DNA of 64,000 nucleotides from Fen-1273 sp963837815 (GTDB taxonomy: Bacteria; Bacteroidota; Ignavibacteria; UBA10030; UBA6906), in assembly GCA_963837815.1 (NCBI GenBank), contig CAWIOS010000016.1:310001-374000 (forward strand), given 5' to 3'. The position numbers and the translations under genes are program-made. Shown piece after piece: positions 1 to 9,840 of this stretch (within the stretch, counting starts at the first letter, position 1; every line of letters begins with the position of its first letter). The notes under the pieces are model-generated. The model saw only the letters and a list, made by a program, of their open reading frames with translations, had not been told where the DNA came from and made no database searches.

Positions 1-1
1 G

Positions 2-614
2 CGCGTCAGGAAGGAGGAAGAGGACCTCGTCATGACAGTCCCCCACCTTGTCGTGAGGGAAGCGATCGCGTTCATGTCGATGGTCATTGTGCTCGCTCTC
101 CTCTCGCTCTTTTTCAACGCCCCCCTCGAATGGGTCGCCAATCCGGAGCACACGCCGAACCCGGCCAAGGCGCCATGGTATTTCCTTGGACTTCAGGAAC
201 TTCTCCATTACTTCCCACCGATCGTCGCAGGAGTAATCCTGCCGGCGCTCGCGGTCATTGCCCTCATCGTGATCCCGTATTTCCGCGTCAACGTCAAACG
301 GGAGGGGTTGTGGGAATCCTCAAGGCGGCGCAACCTTATCGGCGTGTTTGCCGTCGGGGGGAGCCTCTCCGTCCTGCTCTTCCTGTACAGCGTCTACGCG
401 ATGCTCATTCCAACACTTGTGGTCGCCGTGGCCATGGTGACCCCGGCGTTTGTCAGGCGGCAGGGGAGGATGCTGCGGCTGGCTCGGCTCACGCCCCCTC
501 TCCTGGTGGATCATGACGTGGTTTGTCATCGTCGTCGTGGTCCTTACCGCGATCGGGACGCTGTTTCGCGGGCCGGAGTGGAGCTGGACATGGCCCTGGA
601 AGGAGATTTACTGA
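2..614 (+). CDS. Cytochrome b, C-terminal part (bc-type quinol oxidoreductase), 5' partial, one frameshift
   Basis: This is the membrane cytochrome b C-terminal domain of a quinol:cytochrome c oxidoreductase. The reading frame is open to the window edge and reads through a possible internal ATG at 32, so the N-terminal b6-like half probably lies upstream. The stretch after residue 30 has the signature of the Qo-site side of cytochrome b/subunit IV: a PNPAKAPWYFLGLQELL segment followed by three hydrophobic helices. The frame breaks at a run of five C near 494-498. Reading four C restores a final helix and the ending RGPEWSWTWPWKEIY, followed by TGA at 612-614. The stop overlaps the ATG of the next gene (TGATG), so the two are translationally coupled. 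The break is most likely a homopolymer error. Confidence 0.85.
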
Positions 615-2560
615 TGAAACCCCTTCGTCTCGGCATTCGCCGTCGTTGCCATTCTCTTCCTTGTCGTCCTTGCGGTCTCTCCCCTGAAAGACTACCTGCG
701 CGAGTGGAAGAAATACCAGAATGGGTATAACCAGCTGGTCGCCCGACTGCCCCGGAGAGTGAAACCGGTGGATATCGGGATCCGCCAGGTCTGGGTCCAG
801 AAACTCGACAGGGTGGACAGGTGCGTGACCTGCCACCTCGGTGTGAAGGAACCGGCTCTGCACGCGGCCCCCGAACCTTACAGGACCCACCCGCGCATCT
901 ATCATGACGTGGACGACCTTGGCTGCACGTTCTGTCATGAAGGGCAGGGCGCGGCAACGGAATACCGGGAATCCGTCGGGAACGTGAAGTACTGGGACAG
1001 GCCGATGCTTCCCCGTGCCTATCTGGAAGCGTCATGCGCCAAGTGTCACAGGGAGAACTGATGTCCCCGGTGCCCCTGTCCTCAACCTTGGCCGGAAGCT
1101 CATTCGCGAATCGAACTGTGCAGGATGTCACAGGCTGGAGGGTTACCAGAAACAGTGGATACCTGCTCTCGACGGCATCGGCGAAAAAGTGAACAGGACA
1201 TGGCTCGTCGCCTGGCTGAAGCATCCGAAAGAGTATGCCCCGTCGACGAAGATGCCGGATTTTCTCCTCTCTGATGAAGAAGCGGGAACGCTTGCCGATT
1301 TCCTCCTTTCATTCAAAGCATTTCCCGGTGACGCCGTGCTTGAAGCCCCTCCCTGCGGCACTGAGCTCGGGGGGAGATGCGGAAAAGGGAAAACTGGCGG
1401 AGAGCGGGGCGACGAAGTTCCGTGAAGCCCGTTGCATCAGCTGCCACCCGATAAACGGGAAGGGGGGATACGTGGCTCCCGAACTCGGGAAGATTGCAAG
1501 CAAAGTCGGCGTCGAATGGCTCTACAACTATATCAAACAGCCGAAGCGGCTCCAGCCGGGAGTCCTTATGCCCCGCTACAGGTTCAGCCCGGAGGAACTG
1601 GCGGGCGTTGTTGCGTATATGGAAGGCGAATTCGTAGACTACGACATGGAGAAACCCGCCCCCCACACCCCCGATCCCGGGTTCTATGAAAAGGGGCGGG
1701 CGCTGTTCAAAAAGTACAGCTGCGGGGGCTGTCATACGCTGCAGGGAATAGCCCGCGTGGAGGAAACGGGGCCGGATCTTTCGACGATCGGGGCAAAGAA
1801 ACTCTATGAGATCGACTTCGGGCGTTCGGGGATCGAACAGACGCTCCCCTCGTATCTGAAGACGAAGCTCATGACGCCGCATGTCTTCGGCGAATCGATG
1901 AAAATGCCCCGGTTCGGTTTCCGGGAGGATGAGGCCGAAGCGATTGCCGTCGCGCTTCTGGGGAACACGGAAGACAGAATTCCCCCGGATCTCAAAGTAC
2001 CGGCCTCCCCGCAGAGCACGTTCGCGCCCCAGGGGGAATTTGGGAGGCTTGTGGATGATCTGGCCTGCCTGGGGTGTCACGTCATGAACGGGCGGGGACG
2101 TCTTGTCGCGACCGACCTTTCGCTCGAGGCGAGCCAGGCACGGAGGACATGGATCGAGGGATACTTCAGGGTCCCGTATTCTCTCCGTCCGGTTCTCACA
2201 GAGCGGATGCCGAACCTCTTTCTCTCCGATGGCGAGATCAAGACGCTTGTCGATTACATGGAGACCGCGTTTATCGCCGATTCGCTCGAACATGCCGTGC
2301 CGTCTGACCCGACGGTGGCGGCTATCGGCAGGGGTCTGTACTACGAGCGCTACGGCTGCCAGTCGTGCCACCAGATCGGCGCAAAGGGAGGGTACGTCGG
2401 CCCTCCGCTCGACAGGCTGGCCGCGCGGCTCACCTCGGGCTGGATATTCCGCTGGCTGAAGAACCCCCAGGGACTCAAACCCGGCACAATCGAGCCAAAC
2501 AACAATCTGTCAGACGCCGAGGTAGACGCACTGGCGGCGTTTCTTCTGAGCGTGAAATAG
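614..2560 (+). CDS. Octaheme c-type cytochrome of the bc-type complex (three apparent frameshifts)
   Basis: One long gene is split over three reading frames. It starts at ATG 614, overlapping the cytochrome b stop. With one C removed from the run at 620-623 it begins MKPFVSAFAVVAILF, a single N-terminal membrane anchor. Further breaks lie near 1052-1056 and at the G6 run at 1370-1375. The stitched protein has about 645 residues and eight CxxCH haem motifs: CVTCH, CTFCH, CAKCH, CAGCH, CISCH, CGGCH, CLGCH and CQSCH. Several are followed by the GxxL..LxxWLKxP..LxPxTxMP pattern of class I cytochrome c domains. It probably takes electrons from the cytochrome b subunit and passes them to periplasmic carriers. 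The breaks are single bases, mostly in G or C runs, and both flanks of each are well conserved, so sequencing error is likelier than decay. Confidence 0.8.
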
Positions 2561-2586
2561 AAAGTCACATCCGTCCGGACAAACGT

Positions 2587-3036
2587 ATGACATGCATCCG
2601 CGCCATCGCGATTATCGTACCTCTCCTTCTCGCCGGCTGTACGGCGAAGCGGAATCCGGATTCCCCCTCGTCTGCGGACAGCGCAAGGGGAGGGGATTCG
2701 GCGGCGATTGTCCCTCAGGAGGCTCCCGCCGGACGAATTCTCACGTACGAGGAACGACAGGGGAGCGTGCTGTATGCAAAATACTGTGCCGTGTGCCACG
2801 GAAAGGAAGGAAAGGGGGACGGTTTCAACGCGTTTAATCTTGATCCCCGGCCGCGGGATTTCTCCGACTCGGCGTACATGGCAGCACTGAGCGACGATCA
2901 GATCGTCCAGACGATCACCGGGGGCGGGCGGAGCGTCAACAAGTCTCCGCTGATGCCTTCATATGGATGGACGATCGACAGAAGTCAGATTCAGTATGTG
3001 GCGGCATACGTCCGCACGTTCGTCGAGGGGAACTAG
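2587..3036 (+). CDS. Lipoprotein monohaem cytochrome c
   Basis: A 149-residue protein. It starts with a lipoprotein signal (MTCIRAIAIIVPLLLAGC, lipobox LAGC) and carries one CAVCH haem site inside the usual class I fold (GSVLYAKYCAVCHGKEGKGDG, and a C-terminal MPSYGW that can give the Met ligand). It lies 26 bases after the octaheme gene on the same strand. It is probably the membrane-tethered electron carrier of the same bc-type complex. The ATG at 2587 is chosen because it gives an intact lipoprotein signal; the frame is open further upstream but without one. Confidence 0.85.
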   Translation: MTCIRAIAIIVPLLLAGCTAKRNPDSPSSADSARGGDSAAIVPQEAPAGRILTYEERQGSVLYAKYCAVCHGKEGKGDGFNAFNLDPRPRDFSDSAYMAALSDDQIVQTITGGGRSVNKSPLMPSYGWTIDRSQIQYVAAYVRTFVEGN

Positions 3037-3280
3037 AACTGTGTGACAACAGCACGGCGGGCGCCGTCGGCAGATGACGTCTCCGCGCGAACGCCTTTAC
3101 GCAGACTTGCCGTCGATTTCCGCGCCCGGGCCTCCGGGTCAAACGGCGCATGCCCGTATTACCCCTTCCGCACGCATGCTTGACCTTCAAGATGGCTCAT
3201 GATATATTTGTCTGAGCCCCTGCCGCCGCGCTGCCCCCGCAGTGTGCCGCCCTGCTGACAACTTATCTCCGTGGAACGAA

Positions 3281-4639
3281 ATGAACGCGAAAAGCGGCAC
3301 CGCCGGATCCGTGTCAGAAATTGTCGCCCGGTACACGTATTGTGGATGGCGTTACCAGGAAGGATGGAAACCGCTCCATATCGTGGAAGCGAAGGACTGT
3401 CACTTCACGGACAGTGACGGGAGAAAATACCTCGATTTTTCCTCCCAGCTCATGTGCGTCACGCTCGGCCACGGCAATCCCGCGGTCATCGCGTCGATCG
3501 CCGCACAGGCAGGCAAGCTCGCGTACGTCGCCCCCGGGTTCGCGACCACGGCCCGTGCCGAGTTAAGCCTCCGGCTCCTCGAAGTGCTTCCGCGCGGGCT
3601 CGAGAAGTTCTTCTTTGCCACATCCGGCACAGAAGCGAACGAGGCCGCATTCAAGATCGCGCGGATGGTCACCGGGAGAACCAAGATCATCTCGCGCTAC
3701 AGGTCGTACCACGGCTCGACGATGGGCTCAATCGCCGCCACGGGCGATCCGCGCCGGTGGGCGGCGGAGCCTGCGGGGAAGTCCCCGGGCGTGATATTCG
3801 CCCCCGAGGTCCACTGCTACAAGTGTCCGCTTCTCCACACCTACCCGGGATGCGGTATCGCCTGCGTTGAGTACGTCGCCCATATGATTGAAAATGAAAG
3901 CGACGTGGCGGCGGTCCTTGTGGAACCCGTCGTCGGGACAAACGGTGTGATTGTGCCTCCCGGCGAATACCTGCCCCGCCTCAGGCAGATTTGCGATGCG
4001 CACGGCGTGCTCCTGATTGCCGACGAGGTCATGTCGGGCTGGGGGCGCACGGGGGACTGGTTCGCGATGGATCACTGGAATGTCACCCCGGACATTCTCA
4101 CAACGGCGAAAGGGATCACCTCCGCGTACGTGCCGCTCGGACTCTGCGCGACGACCGCGAAGATCGGGTCGTTGTTCGACGACCACTATTTCTCCCACGG
4201 CCATACGTACGAGGCGCATCCGATCACGCTCGCCCCGGCCGTGGCGACGATTGACGAAATGAAACGGCTGAATCTTGTCGACAGGGCCCGGGATACCGGC
4301 GCGTACATGGGCTCCCGGCTCCGGGACCTGATGGCGCGCCACCCCTCTGTCGGTGACGTGCGGGGCCTCGGTCTCTTCTGGGGCGTCGACCTTGTGAAGA
4401 ACCGGGAAACAAAACAGCCGTTTAACACCTCTGCAGACAAAATCGGCGGCAGAAAGCTCGTTGTGGACAGCGTCGCCGCGGACATGATGGCGAGGGGGGT
4501 CTTTGTCCAGCCGTGGATCAGTCACATTGTTATCGCTCCCCCCCTGATCATCACCCTTGAAGAAGTGGACGCCGGGGTGGCTGCGCTCGACGCGGCGCTT
4601 GATATCGCCGACAGGGAAATCGACGCACGGAATCCCTGA
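3281..4639 (+). CDS. Class III PLP aminotransferase (omega-amino acid:pyruvate type)
   Basis: A 452-residue fold-type I aminotransferase. The SGTEAN phosphate-binding motif is near residue 115, the IADEVMSGWGRTG motif with the Asp that binds the PLP ring nitrogen near 248, and the Schiff-base lysine in TTAKGI near 277. It resembles taurine, beta-alanine and 3-aminoisobutyrate:pyruvate transaminases; substrate cannot be read from the sequence. The dihydropyrimidinase-like gene 54 bases downstream suggests pyrimidine breakdown, where beta-alanine or 3-aminoisobutyrate would be the amino donor. That role is inferred, and no beta-ureidopropionase is present in the window. The ATG at 3281 is preferred over an in-frame GTG at 3242, which would add 13 residues unlike the family. 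Confidence 0.85.
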   Translation: MNAKSGTAGSVSEIVARYTYCGWRYQEGWKPLHIVEAKDCHFTDSDGRKYLDFSSQLMCVTLGHGNPAVIASIAAQAGKLAYVAPGFATTARAELSLRLLEVLPRGLEKFFFATSGTEANEAAFKIARMVTGRTKIISRYRSYHGSTMGSIAATGDPRRWAAEPAGKSPGVIFAPEVHCYKCPLLHTYPGCGIACVEYVAHMIENESDVAAVLVEPVVGTNGVIVPPGEYLPRLRQICDAHGVLLIADEVMSGWGRTGDWFAMDHWNVTPDILTTAKGITSAYVPLGLCATTAKIGSLFDDHYFSHGHTYEAHPITLAPAVATIDEMKRLNLVDRARDTGAYMGSRLRDLMARHPSVGDVRGLGLFWGVDLVKNRETKQPFNTSADKIGGRKLVVDSVAADMMARGVFVQPWISHIVIAPPLIITLEEVDAGVAALDAALDIADREIDARNP

Positions 4640-4693
4640 CGTGCCGTTTACGCATCTGACGCGAACATGCCGGGAAACCTCCCTGGAGACAGA

Positions 4694-6127
4694 ATGTCGA
4701 CACTCATCAAGTCGGGACGTATCATCACGGCGGATCAGGACTACACGGCGGACATTTACATCGATGGGGGAAAAATCGCGCTCGTGGATGCGGAACTTCA
4801 GCTCGATGCGGACGCCGTCTTTGACGCAAAGGGGAAGTACGTCATTCCCGGGGGCGTCGACGTCCATACGCACATGGACATGCCGTACGGTGCAATTACG
4901 TCAAGCGACGACTTTGAGACAGGCACGCGTGCGGCGGCGTTTGGCGGGACGACGTGCATCATCGATTTCGCCACCCAGTCGAGAGGCCGCGGGATGCGCG
5001 AAGCCCTCGATGCGTGGTGGAGGAAAGGGGAAAAGTCGGCGCTCGACTACGGTCTGCACATGATCGTCACCGACCTTCCGGAGGCGCACCTCGAGGACAT
5101 GGACGAAATGGTCCGTGAAGGGGTCACGAGCTTCAAATTGTTCATGGCCTACCCGGATCTCCTCATGGTGGACGATGCCACGATACTCAGGGCGATGCGC
5201 CGCACGGGAGCCTGCGGTGCCCTTGTCTGCATCCACGCGGAGAACGGCGGCGTCATCGACCTCCTTGTCCGGAAGGCGATTGCGGAAGGGAAGAAGGCGC
5301 CCATCTATCACGCGCTCACCCGCCCGGTGTCCGCCGAGTCTGAGGCTGTCGGCAGGGCGATTGCGCTCGCCGAGATGGCCGGCACTCCGGTGTACATTGT
5401 TCACGTGACATCGGCTGATGCGCTCGGGAAAGTGTCGGAGGCGCGTGACAGGGGGATTCCGGCATTCGGGGAGACCTGCCCCCAGTACCTTCTCCTTTCC
5501 GTCGAAGAGCTGGAGAGGCCGGATTTCGAAGGAGCCAAGTATGTCTTCACCCCTCCGCTGAGGGAGAAACGGCATAGCGAGAAGCTCTGGGAAGGGTTGA
5601 AAATCAACGCGCTCCAGGTTGTGTCAACAGATCACTGCCCCTTTTTGTTCAAAGGACAGAAGGAGCTTGGACGCGAGAGCTTTGCGAAGATTCCCAACGG
5701 CGGCCCCGGTGTGGAACACCGGCTCCAGCTTCTCTTCCACTACGGCGTGAGTCCCGGACGCATTTCTCTCAACCGCTGGGTTGAGCTCGTGTCGACGGCG
5801 CCCGCGAAGCTGTTCGGTTTGTATCCCCGGAAGGGGGCGATCATGCCGGGGAGCGATGCGGACCTGGTGATCTGGGATCCGGAGATGGAGCATACGATAT
5901 CGGCACGCACACATCATATGCGGGTGGATTACTCTCTGTTCGAGGGCTTCACGGTGAAAGGGAACGCAGAACGGGTCTTCTCCCGCGGCGCACTCGTTGT
6001 CGACGGCCCCCGCTGGCTCGGGGCTCCGGGACGCGGTTCATACGTCAGGCGGGGGACGTACTCCGGGGCGTGGGACGGCAATCGGACGGCAACCCCGGGA
6101 GGGAATGTGATTCCGGGAAACTTCTGA
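4694..6127 (+). CDS. Dihydropyrimidinase/hydantoinase-family cyclic amidohydrolase
   Basis: A 477-residue metal-dependent amidohydrolase. The metal ligands are all in place: HTH in VDVHTHMDMP, the lysine that becomes carboxylated in TSFKLFMAYP, histidines in CIHAENG and YIVHVTSA, and the catalytic aspartate in STDHCPF. Length and motif order fit dihydropyrimidinase (ring opening of dihydrouracil or dihydrothymine) or D-hydantoinase; the two cannot be separated here. Together with the upstream aminotransferase it suggests reductive pyrimidine catabolism. The ATG at 4694 follows a GGAGA ribosome site; an in-frame ATG at 4667 would add nine residues. Confidence 0.88.
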   Translation: MSTLIKSGRIITADQDYTADIYIDGGKIALVDAELQLDADAVFDAKGKYVIPGGVDVHTHMDMPYGAITSSDDFETGTRAAAFGGTTCIIDFATQSRGRGMREALDAWWRKGEKSALDYGLHMIVTDLPEAHLEDMDEMVREGVTSFKLFMAYPDLLMVDDATILRAMRRTGACGALVCIHAENGGVIDLLVRKAIAEGKKAPIYHALTRPVSAESEAVGRAIALAEMAGTPVYIVHVTSADALGKVSEARDRGIPAFGETCPQYLLLSVEELERPDFEGAKYVFTPPLREKRHSEKLWEGLKINALQVVSTDHCPFLFKGQKELGRESFAKIPNGGPGVEHRLQLLFHYGVSPGRISLNRWVELVSTAPAKLFGLYPRKGAIMPGSDADLVIWDPEMEHTISARTHHMRVDYSLFEGFTVKGNAERVFSRGALVVDGPRWLGAPGRGSYVRRGTYSGAWDGNRTATPGGNVIPGNF

Positions 6128-6215
6128 CCCTCCCCGCGTCGTTAGAGTGTGGAAAGGTGAGAAGCGGCGTGCATCCCGCCTCCCCCGTGCCTCCATTCCA
6201 TGTGAAAGGCAGCCA

Positions 6216-7133
6216 ATGTCACTGCGACCTGTCAGGAACGTGATCCAGTCAAAGCCCACGCTCGAGGGCGCGGGCGTTCACCTCCGCCGGGCGTTCGGAT
6301 TCGGCAATACGTCCGACTTCGATCCGTTCCTTCTCCTCGATGATTTCCGCAACGATATCCCCGAAGAGTACCTGGCCGGGTTCCCGTGGCATCCCCATCG
6401 AGGAATCGAGACGATAACCTACGTCCTCGCAGGAAGTGTCGAGCACGGCGACAGCATGGGCAACAGGGGGTCCATAACGTCGGGAGACGTGCAATGGATG
6501 ACGGCCGGCAGCGGCATCATTCACCAGGAGATGCCCAAAGGGGACGGAGCAGGCAGGATGCACGGCTTTCAGTTGTGGGCCAACCTTCCGTCGGCTCTCA
6601 AGATGACGGCGCCCCGGTACCAGGAAGTGAAATCGGGCGATATCCCCGAGGTCACCGATGATGACGGCACGAAGGTCCGGATCGTCTGCGGAAGCTTCTG
6701 GGGCCGGAGGGGTCCCGTGGAAGGGATCGCGGCCGACCCGATTTACCTGGACGTGTCCGTCCCCCCGGGGAAGATGAGGACGATCCCCGTGGCGATGGCG
6801 AGCAATGCGTTCGCATACGTGTTCGCCGGCGGCGGAAAATTCAGCAATGCTTCCGGACCTCTCGCCGTCCCCACGGAAGGAGTCGGCGCGATCGCCGTTG
6901 CTCCACCCGCAGAAGCGGATAATCGCTCGCTTGTGCTCTTCGACAGCGGCGATGAGGTCGCGGTCCGGACAGGGGAAGAGGGGATCCGTTTCCTCCTTGT
7001 CTCGGGGAAACCGATCGAGGAACCGGTCGCATGGTACGGGCCAATTGTCATGAATACCCAGCAGGAGCTCCGGGAGGCGTTCGAAGATCTCGAGCGGGGG
7101 ACGTTCCTGAAGTCAAACGGGGCGACTCGATGA
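6216..7133 (+). CDS. Pirin-family bicupin protein
   Basis: A 305-residue pirin. The N-terminal cupin carries the metal site HPHRGIET, then the E of the EH pair in SVEHGDS and the downstream H in SGIIHQEMP. Then comes GRMHGFQLWANLP, the pirin hallmark. The C-terminal cupin (about 190-290) has no obvious metal ligands, as usual for the family. Some bacterial pirins are quercetin dioxygenases; others modulate dehydrogenases. The role here is unknown. It follows the amidohydrolase on the same strand by 88 bases. Confidence 0.9.
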   Translation: MSLRPVRNVIQSKPTLEGAGVHLRRAFGFGNTSDFDPFLLLDDFRNDIPEEYLAGFPWHPHRGIETITYVLAGSVEHGDSMGNRGSITSGDVQWMTAGSGIIHQEMPKGDGAGRMHGFQLWANLPSALKMTAPRYQEVKSGDIPEVTDDDGTKVRIVCGSFWGRRGPVEGIAADPIYLDVSVPPGKMRTIPVAMASNAFAYVFAGGGKFSNASGPLAVPTEGVGAIAVAPPAEADNRSLVLFDSGDEVAVRTGEEGIRFLLVSGKPIEEPVAWYGPIVMNTQQELREAFEDLERGTFLKSNGATR

Positions 7134-7218
7134 CAAAACAGCTTCGATTCGAATCACTCATTCATCCGGCGTTCGGTCGCGTGAACCGTTGATCCAACCC
7201 CTCAGGTCAGGAGTTTCC

Positions 7219-8472
7219 ATGAAGTCGATTATGCCGCTCCTTTTTCCGATTGCCGTTGTTGTTACCGTGTGCACGGCGGATGCACAGTGGGTCAGCCTCG
7301 GCGGTCCGAAAGGCGCATATGCGTTTGCAATCAATGGCCGGAGTCTTTACGCGGGGTCGTTCGGTGAAGGAGTTTCCATGACGACGGATGAGGGATCGAC
7401 TTGGACGCCGCTCGACTCGGGACTGACGAGCACTGATGTCTTCTCTCTTCTTTCAACCGGAGCATATCTCTATGCAGGGACGTTTGAAGGGGGACTGTTC
7501 ATATCGCCGAATGGCGGTCAGACCTGGGTGCCCGACACGGCAAGGAGGACCAACCCGGCCGACACAACCGACCCCCCTACCTACACGACAGTCCTGACAA
7601 ACGTTATCTCGCTGGCGGCTTACGGGACTGACATTGTCGGGGGAACGTACGCCAACGGGGTCTTTGTGTCATACGACAGCGGTCAGACGTGGAACCCCAC
7701 AAGCCTGAACGGGCTTTCGGCGTATGCTATCGTGCCTTTCGGCGCAGGAATGTGTGCGGCGACTTTCGGAGGGGGAGTGTATCTCTCCGCTTTGGGCGAC
7801 ACGTCATGGGTACCGGTAGATTCTAACCTTTCCAACATGAACGTCCTTTCCCTGGCTTCCGTCGGAAACACACTGTTCGCCGGGACGTCGCAGGGAGGGA
7901 TGTTCTATTCAACAAATGCCGGAACAACGTGGACGGCCGATGATTCCGGCCTGACAGCCAGTACAATTAACGCCCTGCTTGCCGTCGAGACGAACGTGTT
8001 TGCGGGGACGGAGGGAGGGGTCTTTCGCAGCACGGATCTGGGAATCTCCTGGTCGAGGGTCGATTCGCTGCCGAGTGTTACCGAGGTCTATTCATTGATC
8101 GCCACGGGAACGAACCTCTTCGCGGGAACAAGCGGACACGGAATATGGCGCCGCGCGCTCTCGCAGATCGTGATTACCGGGATTGCATCGGCGAATTCCG
8201 GCGTTCCGGGTGTATTCAGGCTGGAACAGAACTTTCCCAACCCGTTCAATCCGTCCACGGTCATTCGATACAGCATTCCCCGTCGTTCGAGCGTAAACCT
8301 GGCGGTGTTCAACCTTCTCGGCCAGCAGGTGGCTCTCCCTGTCAATAGCCAGCAGGATCCCGGCGTGCATGAAATCCGTTTTGACGCCTCTGCACTCGCC
8401 TCAGGCGTGTATTTTTACAGATTGACCGCGGGAACATACACGAGCACGAAAAAACTTCTGCTCCTCCGCTGA
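7219..8472 (+). CDS. Secreted beta-propeller protein with type IX sorting domain
   Basis: A 417-residue exported protein with a signal peptide (cleavage near ADAQ, residue 25). Residues 30-310 contain repeated segments of the form LYAGT.GGG.F.S.NGG.TW, the Asp-box (BNR/sialidase-like) pattern of WD-like propellers. From about residue 335 it has the T9SS C-terminal domain (FRLEQNFPNPFNPST, then VFNLLGQQV and a terminal KKLLLLR). It is probably translocated to the cell surface. No catalytic residues are recognised. The ATG at 7219 follows the Shine-Dalgarno sequence GGTCAGGAG. Confidence 0.85.
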   Translation: MKSIMPLLFPIAVVVTVCTADAQWVSLGGPKGAYAFAINGRSLYAGSFGEGVSMTTDEGSTWTPLDSGLTSTDVFSLLSTGAYLYAGTFEGGLFISPNGGQTWVPDTARRTNPADTTDPPTYTTVLTNVISLAAYGTDIVGGTYANGVFVSYDSGQTWNPTSLNGLSAYAIVPFGAGMCAATFGGGVYLSALGDTSWVPVDSNLSNMNVLSLASVGNTLFAGTSQGGMFYSTNAGTTWTADDSGLTASTINALLAVETNVFAGTEGGVFRSTDLGISWSRVDSLPSVTEVYSLIATGTNLFAGTSGHGIWRRALSQIVITGIASANSGVPGVFRLEQNFPNPFNPSTVIRYSIPRRSSVNLAVFNLLGQQVALPVNSQQDPGVHEIRFDASALASGVYFYRLTAGTYTSTKKLLLLR

Positions 8473-8496
8473 GTGCTCTCAAGCGCAGGGGGGGCG

Positions 8497-9300
8497 TTAT
8501 TCCGCACCTGCCCCGAATCCGAGGCGCCGCAGGACCGATTGACCTTCTTTGGAAAGAACGTACCGCAGAAAGAGTCCGGCGGCTTCGTGGTGCTGTGAGT
8601 CGTAGACTGTCGCGATAGGATAGATGGCGACACTATTCCATGCATCGGGAATTTCGATAGCCTTCAGGCTGCGCACCGGTTCCCCGGGAATATCCGAGAC
8701 GTACACAATCCCCGCGTCGGCTTCCCCGAGCCGGACTTTGGCCACGACAGCACGCACATTCTCTTCGTATGATACGACGTTGCGGAGAACCTTCTCCTTG
8801 AAGTCACGCCCGTATGTGGAGTCACTGCTGATTCGATCGAGCGCCTGGAGTGAGTACCGGCCGGCCGGGACGGCCTTGTCGGCAAGGATGATCTTTCTTC
8901 CGGCATTGCCAAGGTCGCGAATAGTTCCTACATTACTCCCCGTCGTCGGGACGATAATGACAAGCTTGTTGCGAGCGAAGGTGCGTACAGAGCTGCCGTC
9001 AATCCTGCCGGAGCGAACCGCGATACCCATCTGTGTCGTGTCAGCGGATGCAAACACGTCCGCCGGGGCTCCTTCGCTGAGCTGCTGGACGAGCTGCTGT
9101 GAACCTGCGAAGCTGAATTCCACCGTGATGCTGGGATTTGCCCTGTTGAAGATTCTTGCAATCTCCTGAAACGCTTCATGAAGCGAGGCGGCCGCGAAGA
9201 CAGTCAGTGTGGAATTCTGTCCATTCCCCGCCGCGAACAGGCTTCCCTGCTGAACCAGAAGCACAAGTGCCACGAGGATTACTGTCCGGTCCCGGACCAT
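8497..9300 (-). CDS. modA: Molybdate ABC transporter periplasmic binding protein ModA
   Basis: A 267-residue periplasmic binding protein with a signal peptide (to about residue 24). Family blocks include LTVFAAASLHEAF, FSFAGSQQLVQQL with GAPADVFASAD, and the C-terminal VYPIATVYDS-like segment. It binds molybdate or tungstate in the periplasm. No modB or modC lies nearby, so it is an orphan here. It is divergent from the thioesterase gene at 9378, with a 77-base shared promoter region, and its 3' end faces the propeller gene. The start ATG at 9300 follows GGGAAGAG. Confidence 0.9.
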   Translation of the reverse strand: MVRDRTVILVALVLLVQQGSLFAAGNGQNSTLTVFAAASLHEAFQEIARIFNRANPSITVEFSFAGSQQLVQQLSEGAPADVFASADTTQMGIAVRSGRIDGSSVRTFARNKLVIIVPTTGSNVGTIRDLGNAGRKIILADKAVPAGRYSLQALDRISSDSTYGRDFKEKVLRNVVSYEENVRAVVAKVRLGEADAGIVYVSDIPGEPVRSLKAIEIPDAWNSVAIYPIATVYDSQHHEAAGLFLRYVLSKEGQSVLRRLGFGAGAE

Positions 9301-9377
9301 ATCTCTTCCCTCCGAAAAATTCACAAAATTCTGCCAACATAAAGGAGCGCGCCGGAGTGTCCAGAATTCGACTTGCA

Positions 9378-9803
9378 ATGCCTGAACGGTTTCAGTTCTC
9401 CACTGAAATCAGGTTAAGGGTCTCTGACATTAACTACGGCGGTCACCTTGGCAACGACGTGGTACTTGCGATCGCACAGGAGGCACGGGTGCGCTTTCTG
9501 CAAACCCACGGCTGGACGGAACATAACGTGAGCGGTGTGGGGATTATTATGACCGACGCAGCCGTCGTGTACCGGTCCGAGGCTTTTTACGGCGACGTCC
9601 TGTCGATCGAGGTCTCTGTGGAGGACCTGCAGCAACTCGGGTGCGATTTTCTCTTCCGCATCGTGAACAAGGCGACAGGAAAGGAAGTTGCACTTGTAAA
9701 AACCGGCATAGTGTTCTTCGATTACGAAAAGCGCAAACCGTCGCTGGTCCCGGCGGAATTCAGAAGCATGTGTGCCGCATCGTCCCCTTCCTCGCGCCCT
9801 TAG
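9378..9803 (+). CDS. Hotdog-fold acyl-CoA thioesterase (4HBT family)
   Basis: A 141-residue single hotdog domain. It has the 4-hydroxybenzoyl-CoA thioesterase/YbgC-type beginning (RVSDINYGGHLGNDVVL, with the Asp and His-rich active-site loop) and the A-x-V-x-Y-x-x-x-A-x-Y-G-D segment (VVYRSEAFYGDVLSIE). It probably hydrolyses an acyl-CoA thioester; the acyl group is unknown. The ATG at 9378 is chosen because the frame upstream runs into the modA promoter. Confidence 0.82.
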   Translation: MPERFQFSTEIRLRVSDINYGGHLGNDVVLAIAQEARVRFLQTHGWTEHNVSGVGIIMTDAAVVYRSEAFYGDVLSIEVSVEDLQQLGCDFLFRIVNKATGKEVALVKTGIVFFDYEKRKPSLVPAEFRSMCAASSPSSRP

Positions 9804-9840
9804 AATCGATTGATTCTCCCCCGGCCGAATTCAGAAATTG

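Noticed and set aside
1313..2371. Long minus-strand frame over the octaheme cytochrome gene
   Set aside because: No motif or ribosome site; the plus strand carries five CxxCH motifs in that stretch.
3728..4873. Long open frame (381 codons) on the minus strand across the aminotransferase gene
   Set aside because: Arg/His/Val-rich product with no family motifs; it is the antisense shadow of a GC-rich gene with clear PLP motifs.
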